From Mucilaginibacter sp. CSA2-8R (GTDB taxonomy: Bacteria > Bacteroidota > Bacteroidia > Sphingobacteriales > Sphingobacteriaceae), in assembly GCF_038806765.1 (NCBI RefSeq), contig NZ_CP152389.1, forward strand, positions 4,898,001 through 4,962,000: 64,000 nucleotides of DNA. Reading direction: 5' to 3'. The translations under genes were made by a program, and so were the position numbers. The stretch's first letter is position 1; each line of letters starts with the position of its first letter. The notes below the pieces were generated by a model. It was not told the origin of the DNA. It saw only the letters and a list, made by a program, of their open reading frames with translations, and searched no databases. This document shows positions 1 through 9,104 of this stretch, one piece after another.

Positions 1-1099
1 CACTCCGGTAAAACAGGTTTTGCTCCGGGTATGGGTCCGGGTAAAACTTGAAAGCCGTTCCGTCTAAGTTGCGCTGCAAAATTTCGCCAAAATCAGAACG
101 CTCATAGCCGGTAATAAACGCCGTGTTTTGGCCAAATTTCGAAGTTTTACCAATCATTTCTATGTTAAACATGGCCACTGTTTTATCAGGGTCAAGCTGT
201 TTTGAGAAATACTGCGAGCCAAAACCGCCAATTTCTTCGGCCGTAAAAGCTACAAAAATAAGGGTGCGCTCATTGTTATTCAGCTTTTTATAATACTTGG
301 CCAAGCTAATCACAGCCGTAGTACCCGAGGCATCATCATCAGCACCATTGGCAATGCTATCACCTTCCATTGAACGCAAAATACCCAAATGGTCATAATG
401 GCCCGAAAAAACCACATATTCATCAGGCTTGCTTTTACCCGGCAGCATCCCCACCACATTATAGATTGGAGGGTTATCCATCTTAGTTTTAAAAGTAACC
501 TCAAAGTTTTTAACCTCGCCAAAGTTACCCAGCACCATAACCACCTGCTGCGTATTGTTAGCAGCAATAGGTTCTTTCATGCTGATATTATCACCTGCAA
601 AACGGCTGTGCAACTGCTTAAATATAGGCTCAAATTGCGGATCAATCAGTATCAGCGTTTTTTTACCGCTGCGGATGTAGTTACGGTATTCGGTCTGAAA
701 GTTTTGCCCGGCCGCAATTTTTACAATCTGTACATCGGCATTGCTTTTCCAATTAAAATCAGCACCGCCGGCTATCGCAATATTATTCGCAGCAATGGAT
801 TGCCCGTCAATACTTACCTGCATTTGTGTAGGCGTAGTGCGGTAAACAGTAAAACTCTGGCGGTAGCCTGTATTACCTTTAAGCGGCTGCAAACCAATCT
901 TTTTAAATTCACCTTCAATAAAAGTGGCTGCTTTATCAATGCCCGGAGTGCCCGTTTTGCGGCCTTGCATATCGTCGGCACTCAACGTTTTAATTAAACG
1001 CTCCACGTCATTTTGCTGTATCAGCTTATTTACATCCTGCGCAAAGCTGCTCAAACCCGAGGCCATAAGTGCCAGGGCAATCGTATATTTCTTAATCAT
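1..1099 (-). CDS. M28 family zinc metallopeptidase (C-terminus cut by window edge)
   Basis: Reading the minus strand from the ATG at 1099 gives an uninterrupted frame to base 1. It opens with a signal peptide (MIKKYTIALALMASGLSSFA, then QD), so the enzyme is exported. M28 zinc-ligand motifs are visible: GHYDHLG around residue 234, then NGADDDASG, then TAEEIGGFGS, which should hold the general-base glutamate. A region before the first motif resembles the protease-associated insert common in exported M28 peptidases. The likely role is aminopeptidase activity on peptides in the periplasm. The start overlaps the stop of the upstream M61 gene by one base (TAATG), so the two are probably co-translated. 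The C-terminal part lies outside the window. Confidence 0.88.
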   Translation of the reverse strand, partial: MIKKYTIALALMASGLSSFAQDVNKLIQQNDVERLIKTLSADDMQGRKTGTPGIDKAATFIEGEFKKIGLQPLKGNTGYRQSFTVYRTTPTQMQVSIDGQSIAANNIAIAGGADFNWKSNADVQIVKIAAGQNFQTEYRNYIRSGKKTLILIDPQFEPIFKQLHSRFAGDNISMKEPIAANNTQQVVMVLGNFGEVKNFEVTFKTKMDNPPIYNVVGMLPGKSKPDEYVVFSGHYDHLGILRSMEGDSIANGADDDASGTTAVISLAKYYKKLNNNERTLIFVAFTAEEIGGFGSQYFSKQLDPDKTVAMFNIEMIGKTSKFGQNTAFITGYERSDFGEILQRNLDGTAFKFYPDPYPEQNLFYRS

Positions 1100-2928
1100 T
1101 ACTTTACTTTGGTTGATAACCATTTACTTCTAAATTCTTTTTGTGCGGCCGAAAGCTCTTTACCGGCTGTTTCGTAACTAACTACCTCGTACATCGGGTT
1201 TTCTTGCAAGGTTACATTAGTTTGGTGATTGCCGGCCCGGTCCTTATAAGTGTAAACTACCGGATCACCTATCTTCTTACCATCTAATGCCGCGGTGTAG
1301 GCCTGTAAATCTTTTACTTCTTTACCATCTACTGTCAGGATGGTAGCACCGGCATCAATGCCGGCTTTATAAACCGGCGTACCCATAACCGTATTACCTT
1401 GTACGTAAAGCCCGCCGTCTGCAGGGCTGGTACGTAACATTCCGGCCCAGGCTTTACCGGCCTGCGCTTTGCGCAATATTAAACCTGCTTTATCCAGTAA
1501 TTGCTGATAGTTGTTCTTTTCGGCCCCGTAAATATATCTTTTAAAAAAGTCGGCGGCAAAAGCGGGGTTCTTGGTTACCGAAGCCAGTACGGCCTGCAGG
1601 TCGGGGATAGTATATGGTTTTTCGGGTTTACCATGGGTTAGCCACATGGCACGCATATAGTCGTCTAATGTTAAATTAAATTCGCTGCGTAGCCTTAAAT
1701 CTAACGCCAGCGCCGTGGCGCCGCCGTAAGTGTAATAGCTGGTGAATATATTAGCATTGTTATTAGGGTCGATAGACACACCGGCATCAGCAAAAACAGC
1801 GTAACGGCTCATCTGCGCCGGCGAGTAGTTGGCAGCGGCGGGCGTATTTAAAACGGTATTTACTAAACCGGCTATGGTGCGTGTATAACCTTCCGGGTTA
1901 CGTAAACCGGTACGCACCAACAGCATTTCGCCATAGTATTGGGTAAAGCCTTCGGCAAACCAAAGCTCACTGCTCATGTTAGAATGCTCAAAATTAAACG
2001 GCTCTAACGATTTTGGACGTATGCGCTCCACATTCCAGCTGTGAAAATACTCGTGTGCAAAGGTTCCCAGCAAGCGGTTTTCGTTACCGGCAATTTGGGG
2101 TGTAGTTTGCACAATGCTGGTAGAGTTGCGGTGTTCCATACCGTCTCCGGCGTTGGTAGCTGCTACGTCATGTAAAAATACGTAGTTACCGTAATCATAA
2201 ACCGGCAGCTCGCCAAAAACGGCCTGCGCTTCCAGCGTAATCTTTTTTACCATTTGACCAAAGGCATCAACAGTGGCCTGGTCATCGCTGCTATGCGTAG
2301 TAAGGCGGATGGTTTGGCGCTTACCACCGGGATTGGCCACATCCCAACTTACGCTTTTATAATCAGCCAGCGAGGTTGGGCTGTCCATCATGTATTGCAT
2401 GTTGGGTGCCGAGTAAGAACCATCGTTTTCGGGCTTTAACTGCGTGGCTACCTTCCAGCCATATTTTTCGGTATTATTAAACTTAAAACGCACCGGGCGA
2501 TTTTCCATGCCCTTAACCCAGGCAAATGCTGCCGGCATATTAAAATGGGCGGTACTAGCATCTATACCTACATAGGTGCCGTCCATATAGTTACCAAACA
2601 AGGTATAGTTAATAATTACGTTACTGCCGTGCTGGGCTATTTCATAAACATCGCCTTCTACCTGCTTTATAGTTAGCGGTGTGTTTTTTTCGCCATAAGC
2701 TTTTACGTTATAAATATTTTTGCCAAACTCGTGGGTAGCATAACGCCCCGGCGACGAGCGGCTCATCCTGAAACGCATGACGCCAGCAGGCACCTGCGGA
2801 ACCAGCATACCAATTTCGGCCTCGTGGTGTACTGCATCAGGAAATGATACAGTATATACAATTTCATTTTGTGCAAATGCCCCGGCCGACATTAAAAGGG
2901 CCAGTGCTGATGAGTAAAGTTTTTTCAT
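1099..2928 (-). CDS. M61 family glycyl aminopeptidase-like metallopeptidase with PDZ domain
   Basis: A 609-residue exported protein. The signal peptide ends near AGAFAQ, followed by an N-terminal beta domain and the M61 catalytic motif HEYFHSWNVERIRP, whose zinc histidines are H292 and H296. The downstream segment SELWFAEGFTQYYGE supplies the third ligand glutamate. A PDZ-like domain occupies roughly residues 490-580 (GGLYVQGNTVMGTPVYKAGI, then an ILTVDGKEV stretch). M61 enzymes remove N-terminal glycine or alanine from peptides. The gene is followed with a one-base overlap by an M28 peptidase, suggesting a periplasmic peptide-degradation pair. Family assignment is firm and substrate preference is inferred. 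Confidence 0.92.
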   Translation of the reverse strand: MKKLYSSALALLMSAGAFAQNEIVYTVSFPDAVHHEAEIGMLVPQVPAGVMRFRMSRSSPGRYATHEFGKNIYNVKAYGEKNTPLTIKQVEGDVYEIAQHGSNVIINYTLFGNYMDGTYVGIDASTAHFNMPAAFAWVKGMENRPVRFKFNNTEKYGWKVATQLKPENDGSYSAPNMQYMMDSPTSLADYKSVSWDVANPGGKRQTIRLTTHSSDDQATVDAFGQMVKKITLEAQAVFGELPVYDYGNYVFLHDVAATNAGDGMEHRNSTSIVQTTPQIAGNENRLLGTFAHEYFHSWNVERIRPKSLEPFNFEHSNMSSELWFAEGFTQYYGEMLLVRTGLRNPEGYTRTIAGLVNTVLNTPAAANYSPAQMSRYAVFADAGVSIDPNNNANIFTSYYTYGGATALALDLRLRSEFNLTLDDYMRAMWLTHGKPEKPYTIPDLQAVLASVTKNPAFAADFFKRYIYGAEKNNYQQLLDKAGLILRKAQAGKAWAGMLRTSPADGGLYVQGNTVMGTPVYKAGIDAGATILTVDGKEVKDLQAYTAALDGKKIGDPVVYTYKDRAGNHQTNVTLQENPMYEVVSYETAGKELSAAQKEFRSKWLSTKVK

Positions 2929-3204
2929 ATATCTGCCGTTTGCAGCCCTGAAAGTAAAATAAAAATAGCAGATATATGCCCAAGAGAATCTAAAAGGCCA
3001 ATTAGCGCCAAATTTTTACAATTAAGGATACTTTAAAAACTAAACCTGCGTTCAACAGCCATATGTAAGGCGACTGGTAAAACAGTAATATTTTACTTTT
3101 GCTTACTTTTACCAAACTGATATTACAGCCAGTAAACTAACATATGCTTACATATATCTGGCTCGTACCATCAGGTTTTATACACCTTTATACATCCTAA
3201 ATTT

Positions 3205-4047
3205 ATGAAGATCATTATTCATGGGGGTTTTTTCAGCGAGTCGGGTACTAACCAGGAAGTTAAACTGGCTAAACAGGAATCATTAAAAACAATTGTGCAA
3301 CAGGGATATGATTACCTGCAAACCCATAGCGCTGCCGAAACTGTGGTTTACACCGTGGCTTTACTTGAAGATGATCCGCTGTTTAATGCCGGCACAGGTT
3401 CACAAATACAGAGCGATGGTCACATCCGGTTAAGTGCCTCACTCATGGATGGAAAAACGCTTAAGTTTTCGGGCGTAATCAACATTGAGGAAGTTAAAAA
3501 CCCTATTTATATTGCCCAGATGCTGCAAGGTGCCGAAGACCGGGTTTTAAGCGGCAACGGAGCACAACATTACGCCCGCGAAAACGGCTTTGATTATTAT
3601 AACCCCGAAATACCGCAACGCCGCCAAGAGTATGAGAAAAAACTGAATGATTCTATACGCTTAGGTACGGTAGGCTGTGTAGCGCTGGATGCCGAAGGCA
3701 ATTTGGCTGCCGCGACCTCTACCGGTGGCAAGGGCTTTGAAATATCGGGCCGGGTGAGCGATTCGGCTACACCTGCGGGCAACTATGCTAATGCTCAGGC
3801 AGCAGTATCATGTACCGGCGTTGGCGAAGACATTACCAGCGGTGGTTTGGCTACTAAAATTGTTACCCGCGTTACCGACGGCATGAGCTTACAGCAAGCC
3901 ACCGAAAAAACTTTAACTGAAATGAAACCTTTTGACGGCTTTGCAGGTATAATAGCGCTCACAGCAAAAGGCGATGTACATTACGCTGATACACACCCAT
4001 ATATGGTTTGGGCAGCGTTTGACAATGGCGTGAAAGTTTTTAATTAA
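3205..4047 (+). CDS. iaaA: Isoaspartyl peptidase / plant-type L-asparaginase (Ntn hydrolase)
   Basis: A 280-residue protein without a signal peptide that begins MKIIIHGGFFSES, the usual opening of the IaaA family. The autoprocessing site is RLGTVGCVALD with nucleophile Thr155, followed by the conserved ATSTGGK segment. These enzymes cleave themselves before the threonine into alpha and beta subunits, then hydrolyse isoaspartyl dipeptides and L-asparagine. It is somewhat shorter than the roughly 320-residue enterobacterial enzyme. A TACTTTTG -7-like box lies about 100 bases upstream (3094-3101) without a convincing -33 element. The gene stands alone between the divergent M61 gene and a secreted TPR-like protein. 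Confidence 0.9.
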   Translation: MKIIIHGGFFSESGTNQEVKLAKQESLKTIVQQGYDYLQTHSAAETVVYTVALLEDDPLFNAGTGSQIQSDGHIRLSASLMDGKTLKFSGVINIEEVKNPIYIAQMLQGAEDRVLSGNGAQHYARENGFDYYNPEIPQRRQEYEKKLNDSIRLGTVGCVALDAEGNLAAATSTGGKGFEISGRVSDSATPAGNYANAQAAVSCTGVGEDITSGGLATKIVTRVTDGMSLQQATEKTLTEMKPFDGFAGIIALTAKGDVHYADTHPYMVWAAFDNGVKVFN

Positions 4048-4127
4048 ATTACACTAACGTTTCCTGAACTTTATTAAAATAACTCTATTTTTAGATATTG
4101 ATTAATTTATTTTACCACAACTCAAAC

Positions 4128-4736
4128 ATGAGTTCTATGAAAGTATTCTTACCCGCACTGTTTTGTTTATTTGGTTTTTCGGCTTCGGCACAATGGCTCC
4201 CCTTTTTAAAGCACAAACGCTACCCAGCGTTGCCCGAAGTTTGCAGCGCACCTGTACAGGTTAAAGCGCAAGCTTTTAGCAAAGCAGTTTTAAAGCCCGG
4301 CGTTTTAGGCTTAACTTCTTACGGTCTGTCGATGAATGAGTATACCGTAATGAAAACAGCACAGCATCAAATGCGGTTTAGAGAGTACGAAAATGCCAGC
4401 TATAGCTTTAACGAATTAGCTAAGATATATGTACAGCTAAATAAAATGTCGGAAGCTAAATGGTTCTTTCTGCAAAGCAACAACTTATCGCGCCAGCAAA
4501 ATAATGACCGTTTAACTATTGCCAACCTCATTGAGCTGGCTTCGGTAAAATCGACCATTGGCGACTTTGAACTGGCCCAACAGGACTTAGAAGAGGCCCG
4601 CAGCCTGGCCACCGCCCACAACTGGCAGGATGACTTAGTTAATGTACAAAAAAGCGTAACCGGCTTGCAACGTAACAAACTTATTGCATTAAAATCCGAA
4701 GCCCGAATTGCTCAAACTGCTGAGCATAACTTGTAG
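4128..4736 (+). CDS. Secreted TPR-like hypothetical protein
   Basis: About 202 residues from the ATG at 4128 (a second ATG at 4137 is equally possible; the frame extends upstream to a TTG at 4098). It has a short signal peptide ending FGFSASAQ. The mature part contains helical pairs with TPR-like spacing: an alanine- and tyrosine-rich segment around YENASYSFNELAKIYVQL, then EAKWFFLQSNNLSRQQNN, then a LELASVKSTIGDFELAQQDL-like helix pair. No catalytic motif is visible. It probably acts as a periplasmic scaffold, but I do not recognise a named family. A strong terminator follows at about 4838. Confidence 0.7.
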   Translation: MSSMKVFLPALFCLFGFSASAQWLPFLKHKRYPALPEVCSAPVQVKAQAFSKAVLKPGVLGLTSYGLSMNEYTVMKTAQHQMRFREYENASYSFNELAKIYVQLNKMSEAKWFFLQSNNLSRQQNNDRLTIANLIELASVKSTIGDFELAQQDLEEARSLATAHNWQDDLVNVQKSVTGLQRNKLIALKSEARIAQTAEHNL

Positions 4737-4837
4737 TAAATCAGTTACGATGCATTTATGGCTAACCTTATTTTTATATTTACTTAAAATATAGATTAGC
4801 CTTAAAACATTGTTCACAAAAATATATTTGTATACAG

Positions 4838-4865
4838 GAGACAGCTAAATTGCTGTCTCTTTTTT
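4838..4865 (+). terminator. Rho-independent terminator after the TPR-like gene
   Basis: Stem GAGACAGC (4838-4845) pairs with GCTGTCTC (4852-4859) around a six-base loop and is followed directly by a run of six T. It lies about 100 bases after the TPR-like gene and insulates the protease gene downstream. Confidence 0.85.
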
Positions 4866-4946
4866 ATTTACTTTGGAAATTGTATAATATAGGCACCAAT
4901 ATTGATGTTTTGTAAAAAAGCTATAGACTTAAAAACCATAAAAGAA

Positions 4947-7100
4947 ATGTTCAAAAGATTATATATGTTCCTGGTGATGGGTACGGCCCTGGCCTGCCAG
5001 GCATCTACATCGGCACCAGGCAACGTAGACGGCTCCACTAATCTGCAGCCCGATCAGGTTCAAAGTCAGGTAGCTAAGGAGGTAGCCTCGTTAATTTCGA
5101 GCTATAATTACAAAAAAGTTCCGCTTAACGATTCGTTGTCAACAGTTGTATATAACCGTTATATCAAAGCACTTGACGAAAATCACAACTATTTATTAGC
5201 CTCAGATATTAAAGATTTTGACCGTTTTAAAACCGCGATTGATGACGATTTGAAAGCAGGTAACCTGAACGATGTGTTTTACATTTTTAACGTTTACCAA
5301 AAACGCTATTTGGAGCGCATTAATTACTCGCTGAGTCAGTTGGATAAAACTTACGATTATTCTAAAAACGAGAGCTTCACTTACGACCGCGAGAAAGAGC
5401 CATGGATGGGTAGCGAAGCAGATATGAACAAATTGTGGGCACAACGTGTAAAATACGATTTGCTTAACCTTAAACTGGCGAGCACTGATGCATCAAAGAA
5501 TAAAGAAACTTTAAAAAAGCGCTATCAAAATCTGATTGCTCAGGCCAAAAAGCTTTCTAATCAGGATGTATTCCAGTTATTTATGGATGCTTTTACCGAG
5601 TCGGTAGATCCGCATACCAATTACTTTAACCCGGCTAATGCAGCTAACTTTAATATTGAAATGTCGCGCTCGCTGGAGGGCATTGGTGCATCGCTGCAAT
5701 CAGAAAACGAATACATTACCATTAAAAGCATTGTAGCAGGTGGCCCTGCCGATAAAAGCCGTCAGATTAATATTGACGACCGCATTGTTGCCGTTGCCCA
5801 AGGCAAAACAGGCGAGTTTCAGGATATTGTAGGCTGGCGCATAGAAAATGCTATTGCTTTAATACGCGGCACCAAAGGTACAACCGTTCGTTTACGATTA
5901 CTACCTAAAGGTTCGGGCGCTAAACCACATATTGTGGAAATGATGCGCGAAAAAATCGTATTGAAAGATCAGTTAGCCAAAAAAGAAATTCGTACTTATA
6001 ATCAAAACGGCAAAACGGTAAAAATCGGTATTATTAATGTACCTGCATTTTATATCGACTTTAATGCTTACCGCGCTAAAGACCCGAATTATCAAAGCAC
6101 CACACGCGACGTTAAATTGATTCTAGATACTTTGAAACGTGAAAACGTAGATGGAGTGATTTTGGATTTACGCCAGAATGGTGGTGGTTCATTGATTGAG
6201 GCAATTGAACTTACCGGCTTGTTTATTAAAGATGGCCCGGTAGTTCAGGTTCGTGATACCCGCAACCGTGTTGAAGTTAATGAGGATGAAGATTCATCAG
6301 TTGCTTATGCCGGCCCGTTAGCAGTGATGACTGACCGTTTCAGCGCTTCAGCATCAGAAATTTTTGCCGGTGCCATACAAGATTATGGCCGCGGCTTAAT
6401 TATTGGTACTCAAACGTATGGTAAAGGTACCGTACAAAGCGCTATTGAGTTAGATAAAGTAATTAACCCGTCTATCAGAGACATGATTACTTCGATGACT
6501 AAGAAGGCAAACGGCACTGGTGCAGAATCAAGATTTGGACAGTTAAATTTAACCGTTGCTAAGTTTTACCGCATCAGCGGAAGCTCGACCCAGCACAAAG
6601 GTGTATTGCCGGATATCAGCTTTCCATCTGTAATTCCTTTAGATAAATACGGCGAGGATACTGAACCATCAGCTTTACCTTTTGATATGATTGCCAAAAG
6701 TAATTATACCAAGGTTGGTGATTTGAGCGGCGCTATACCGCAGTTAACTAAGGCACATGAGCAACGTATGGCTAACAATGCTAACTACAAGTATCTGTTA
6801 GAAGATATTGCTGATTACAAAAAACGCCAGAACGAAACCAGCGTTACTTTAAATGAGCAGCAGCTTAAACAACAGCGTGATGCCGACGAGCAAAAAGCGT
6901 TTGAGCGTAATAACCTGCGCCGCGCCGCGTTAGGTTTAAGTGCGCTGCAAAAAGGCCAGACCCGTCCTAAAAACGAAGACCTGGACTTCTTAAAGATGGA
7001 AGCCGGACAGATTTTAACAGACTTTATTAGCCTGGATAAGACCGCCCGATATACCAACAACTTAGGTGCTCCTGCGCAACAGCCGCAGCAACCCAAATAA
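4947..7100 (+). CDS. prc: Carboxy-terminal processing protease (S41A, Prc/Tsp-like)
   Basis: I place the start at ATG 4947 (MFKRLYMFLVMGTALACQAS), because this gives a proper signal sequence with a possible, imperfect lipobox at ALAC. The frame itself extends 15 codons further upstream. The product is 717 residues. It has an N-terminal helical domain, a PDZ domain (GIGASLQSENEYITIKSI onward), the S41 core, and the C-terminal Prc extension rich in charged residues. The catalytic dyad is Ser468 in FSASASEIFAGA and Lys493 in TYGKGTVQ. Their 25-residue spacing equals that of E. coli Prc (S452/K477). The role is periplasmic degradation or processing of proteins at exposed C-termini. A bidirectional terminator follows. 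Confidence 0.93.
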   Translation: MFKRLYMFLVMGTALACQASTSAPGNVDGSTNLQPDQVQSQVAKEVASLISSYNYKKVPLNDSLSTVVYNRYIKALDENHNYLLASDIKDFDRFKTAIDDDLKAGNLNDVFYIFNVYQKRYLERINYSLSQLDKTYDYSKNESFTYDREKEPWMGSEADMNKLWAQRVKYDLLNLKLASTDASKNKETLKKRYQNLIAQAKKLSNQDVFQLFMDAFTESVDPHTNYFNPANAANFNIEMSRSLEGIGASLQSENEYITIKSIVAGGPADKSRQINIDDRIVAVAQGKTGEFQDIVGWRIENAIALIRGTKGTTVRLRLLPKGSGAKPHIVEMMREKIVLKDQLAKKEIRTYNQNGKTVKIGIINVPAFYIDFNAYRAKDPNYQSTTRDVKLILDTLKRENVDGVILDLRQNGGGSLIEAIELTGLFIKDGPVVQVRDTRNRVEVNEDEDSSVAYAGPLAVMTDRFSASASEIFAGAIQDYGRGLIIGTQTYGKGTVQSAIELDKVINPSIRDMITSMTKKANGTGAESRFGQLNLTVAKFYRISGSSTQHKGVLPDISFPSVIPLDKYGEDTEPSALPFDMIAKSNYTKVGDLSGAIPQLTKAHEQRMANNANYKYLLEDIADYKKRQNETSVTLNEQQLKQQRDADEQKAFERNNLRRAALGLSALQKGQTRPKNEDLDFLKMEAGQILTDFISLDKTARYTNNLGAPAQQPQQPK

Positions 7101-7126
7101 GCAATTAGAGATAATTGTTATAAAAC

Positions 7127-7160
7127 GAACAAGGCCCGGCAAATCTGCCGGGCCTTGTTC
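7127..7160. terminator. Bidirectional terminator between prc and PL11 gene
   Basis: A perfect 15-bp stem, 7127-7141 with 7146-7160, around the four-base loop AATC. It lies between two convergent genes (prc on plus, PL11 lyase on minus), so one hairpin can end both transcripts. Confidence 0.85.
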
Positions 7161-7175
7161 ATTAAAAGGTATTTT

Positions 7176-9089
7176 TCATTTAGCTTTAATAAGCACAATA
7201 TTAGGTTTTGAAGGCACCTTCATTCCCTCACCTAAATAAAAGCCGGTGTGCGGCGGCTGATTATAGCTGGTGTTTTGCCAGGCAATACTTAAACGATATT
7301 GAGGATCATGCATTAAGGTTCTGAAACGGTAATGGGTTGGGATGGTAGTGGTATAGATGCGTAATTCTTTACTGTCCGGTGTACGCCAAATTACTTCTTC
7401 ACGCCAATCACCGTAAAGGTCAGCGCTCAAACATGGTGTGGCTTTAGTGCCGTTATTGGCTACGCAACCATTGGCGGTTAGTACATTTACGGTGGTTTCA
7501 TTTTTCCAGTCCCATTTGTCAATCCGGTTTTTGTCTAACAACTCCCGGGTGAGATCGCCATCCCACCAAACCAAGAAATTGGTTGACGATGGTACTCTAT
7601 CGGTTATGGTTTGGCCATGTACATCGCGTAAACCGCCGGGACCACCCCAGTTTTCAAAGCCAGGGTGGGTTGGATCAATGTCAGCAGCAACGCCCCTGCC
7701 TACGTCTACACCCGGTGCCATGCTAAATAATATTTTGCCGGTTGCTGCATCAAACATGGCTACACCTGGCGTATTAAGCGACTTGGTCTTTTCTTCGTTT
7801 TCATGAATGCCGAAAACCTCCAGGCCAGGATGCTCCGGATCAATATCAGAAAGATGGATGGCATCGCCATGGCGCAGGCCGGTAGTGTACAAGCCCTTAC
7901 CATCATGGTCAACCGTCATGGCACCGATGCAAATTTCGTCTTTGCCATCGCCATCAACATCTGCCACGCTCAGGTTATGATTGCCCATGCCAGAGTACGG
8001 GTTATTAGCATCCTTGCTGTCAAATACCCAGTGGGAGGTTAATTTGCCATTGCGCCAGTTCCATGCTGCTAATACCGACCGGCCATACCATCCCCGAACA
8101 AAAACCGCACTTGGATGCACGCCATCCAAATAGGCAACACAAGCCGTAAAACGGTCAGATCTCCCTCCGGTAGTATCATTACCTCCATTCCCCCCTATAC
8201 CGCCCCATCCATTTAATGGATAGCGGTTAGGCACATAATTAACAGTTGCCATGGCTGCACCTGTTTGTCCGTTAAATACGGTAAGATATTCCGGCCCTTT
8301 CACAACTTTTCCGTAAAACGGACTAACCGGCGGGCTAAGCGTGCGCCAGTCTTTTGTGCTGTCGCCAACAGGTTTGCCTAAGCCATCTATGGTGCCATCA
8401 GCAGTTTTACACATCATTTCAGCTTTGCCGTCGCCGTCAAAATCATATACCATAAATTGAGTGTAGGCAGCCCCGGCCCTGATATTTTTACCCAGGTTTA
8501 TACGCCACAATCGTTTGCCATTAAGTTTGTAAGCATCAATAATATCTGTACCGGTAATGCCAGTTTGGGGTGGGTTTCGGGCATTCCCCGGCTCCCATTT
8601 TAATATGATCTCGTACTCGCCGTCGCCGTCTAAATCGGCTGCGCTGGCATCATTTGCGCTATAGGTATATGCGGGGCCGCCTGTCTTTTCGGGAAGAGGC
8701 ACATCCAAAGGAATGCTGAGGTACTGCTGCACCGGATAATCTTTGGCAAGCACCGCTACCCCACTGCCAGTAGACAACTCCTTGCCATTAAGTACAGATT
8801 TTACCACATAAGTTTTCGTGTCGGCATCTGCTGCTACGGAATCAGTAAAGTTGGTTACCGATAATGGTTTACCGGAGTTTATACAGATGGATTTACCTCT
8901 AATTGTACGGTATAAATTATACTTGATCTGGTCCGGTTCCGTGCCCAACATACGCCAGCTCAAAAACACCCTACCGCTGCCCATATTAACCGCTACCAGT
9001 CCCCGGTTTAGATACTCCATCTGGCGCTGAGCAACAGCCTGACAGGTCATCAATGCAGTGATCCAAGCAAAAGCATATATTAATTTCAT
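7176..9089 (-). CDS. PL11 rhamnogalacturonan lyase (copy 1)
   Basis: About 637 residues from ATG 9089. The frame runs three codons further to a TTG, but the ATG gives the cleaner signal peptide MKLIYAFAWITALMTCQAVA. The mature protein starts QRQMEYLNRGLVAVN, the typical PL11 beginning, and contains repeated calcium-binding loops of the beta-propeller (DLDGDGEYE, DFDGDGKAE, DVDGDGKDE) plus the MCKTADGTIDG segment. PL11 enzymes cleave the GalA-Rha backbone of rhamnogalacturonan I by beta-elimination. It has the KWEPGNARN segment I associate with the YesW-like (endo) type. It lies 15 bases after a paralogue and probably shares its transcript. Confidence 0.93.
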   Translation of the reverse strand: MKLIYAFAWITALMTCQAVAQRQMEYLNRGLVAVNMGSGRVFLSWRMLGTEPDQIKYNLYRTIRGKSICINSGKPLSVTNFTDSVAADADTKTYVVKSVLNGKELSTGSGVAVLAKDYPVQQYLSIPLDVPLPEKTGGPAYTYSANDASAADLDGDGEYEIILKWEPGNARNPPQTGITGTDIIDAYKLNGKRLWRINLGKNIRAGAAYTQFMVYDFDGDGKAEMMCKTADGTIDGLGKPVGDSTKDWRTLSPPVSPFYGKVVKGPEYLTVFNGQTGAAMATVNYVPNRYPLNGWGGIGGNGGNDTTGGRSDRFTACVAYLDGVHPSAVFVRGWYGRSVLAAWNWRNGKLTSHWVFDSKDANNPYSGMGNHNLSVADVDGDGKDEICIGAMTVDHDGKGLYTTGLRHGDAIHLSDIDPEHPGLEVFGIHENEEKTKSLNTPGVAMFDAATGKILFSMAPGVDVGRGVAADIDPTHPGFENWGGPGGLRDVHGQTITDRVPSSTNFLVWWDGDLTRELLDKNRIDKWDWKNETTVNVLTANGCVANNGTKATPCLSADLYGDWREEVIWRTPDSKELRIYTTTIPTHYRFRTLMHDPQYRLSIAWQNTSYNQPPHTGFYLGEGMKVPSKPNIVLIKAK

Positions 9090-9104
9090 ATCAGGCAATT
9101 ATTA

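Noticed and set aside
389-997. 202-codon plus-strand ORF
   Set aside because: Antisense to the M28 peptidase, whose family motifs are clear; composition is not protein-like.
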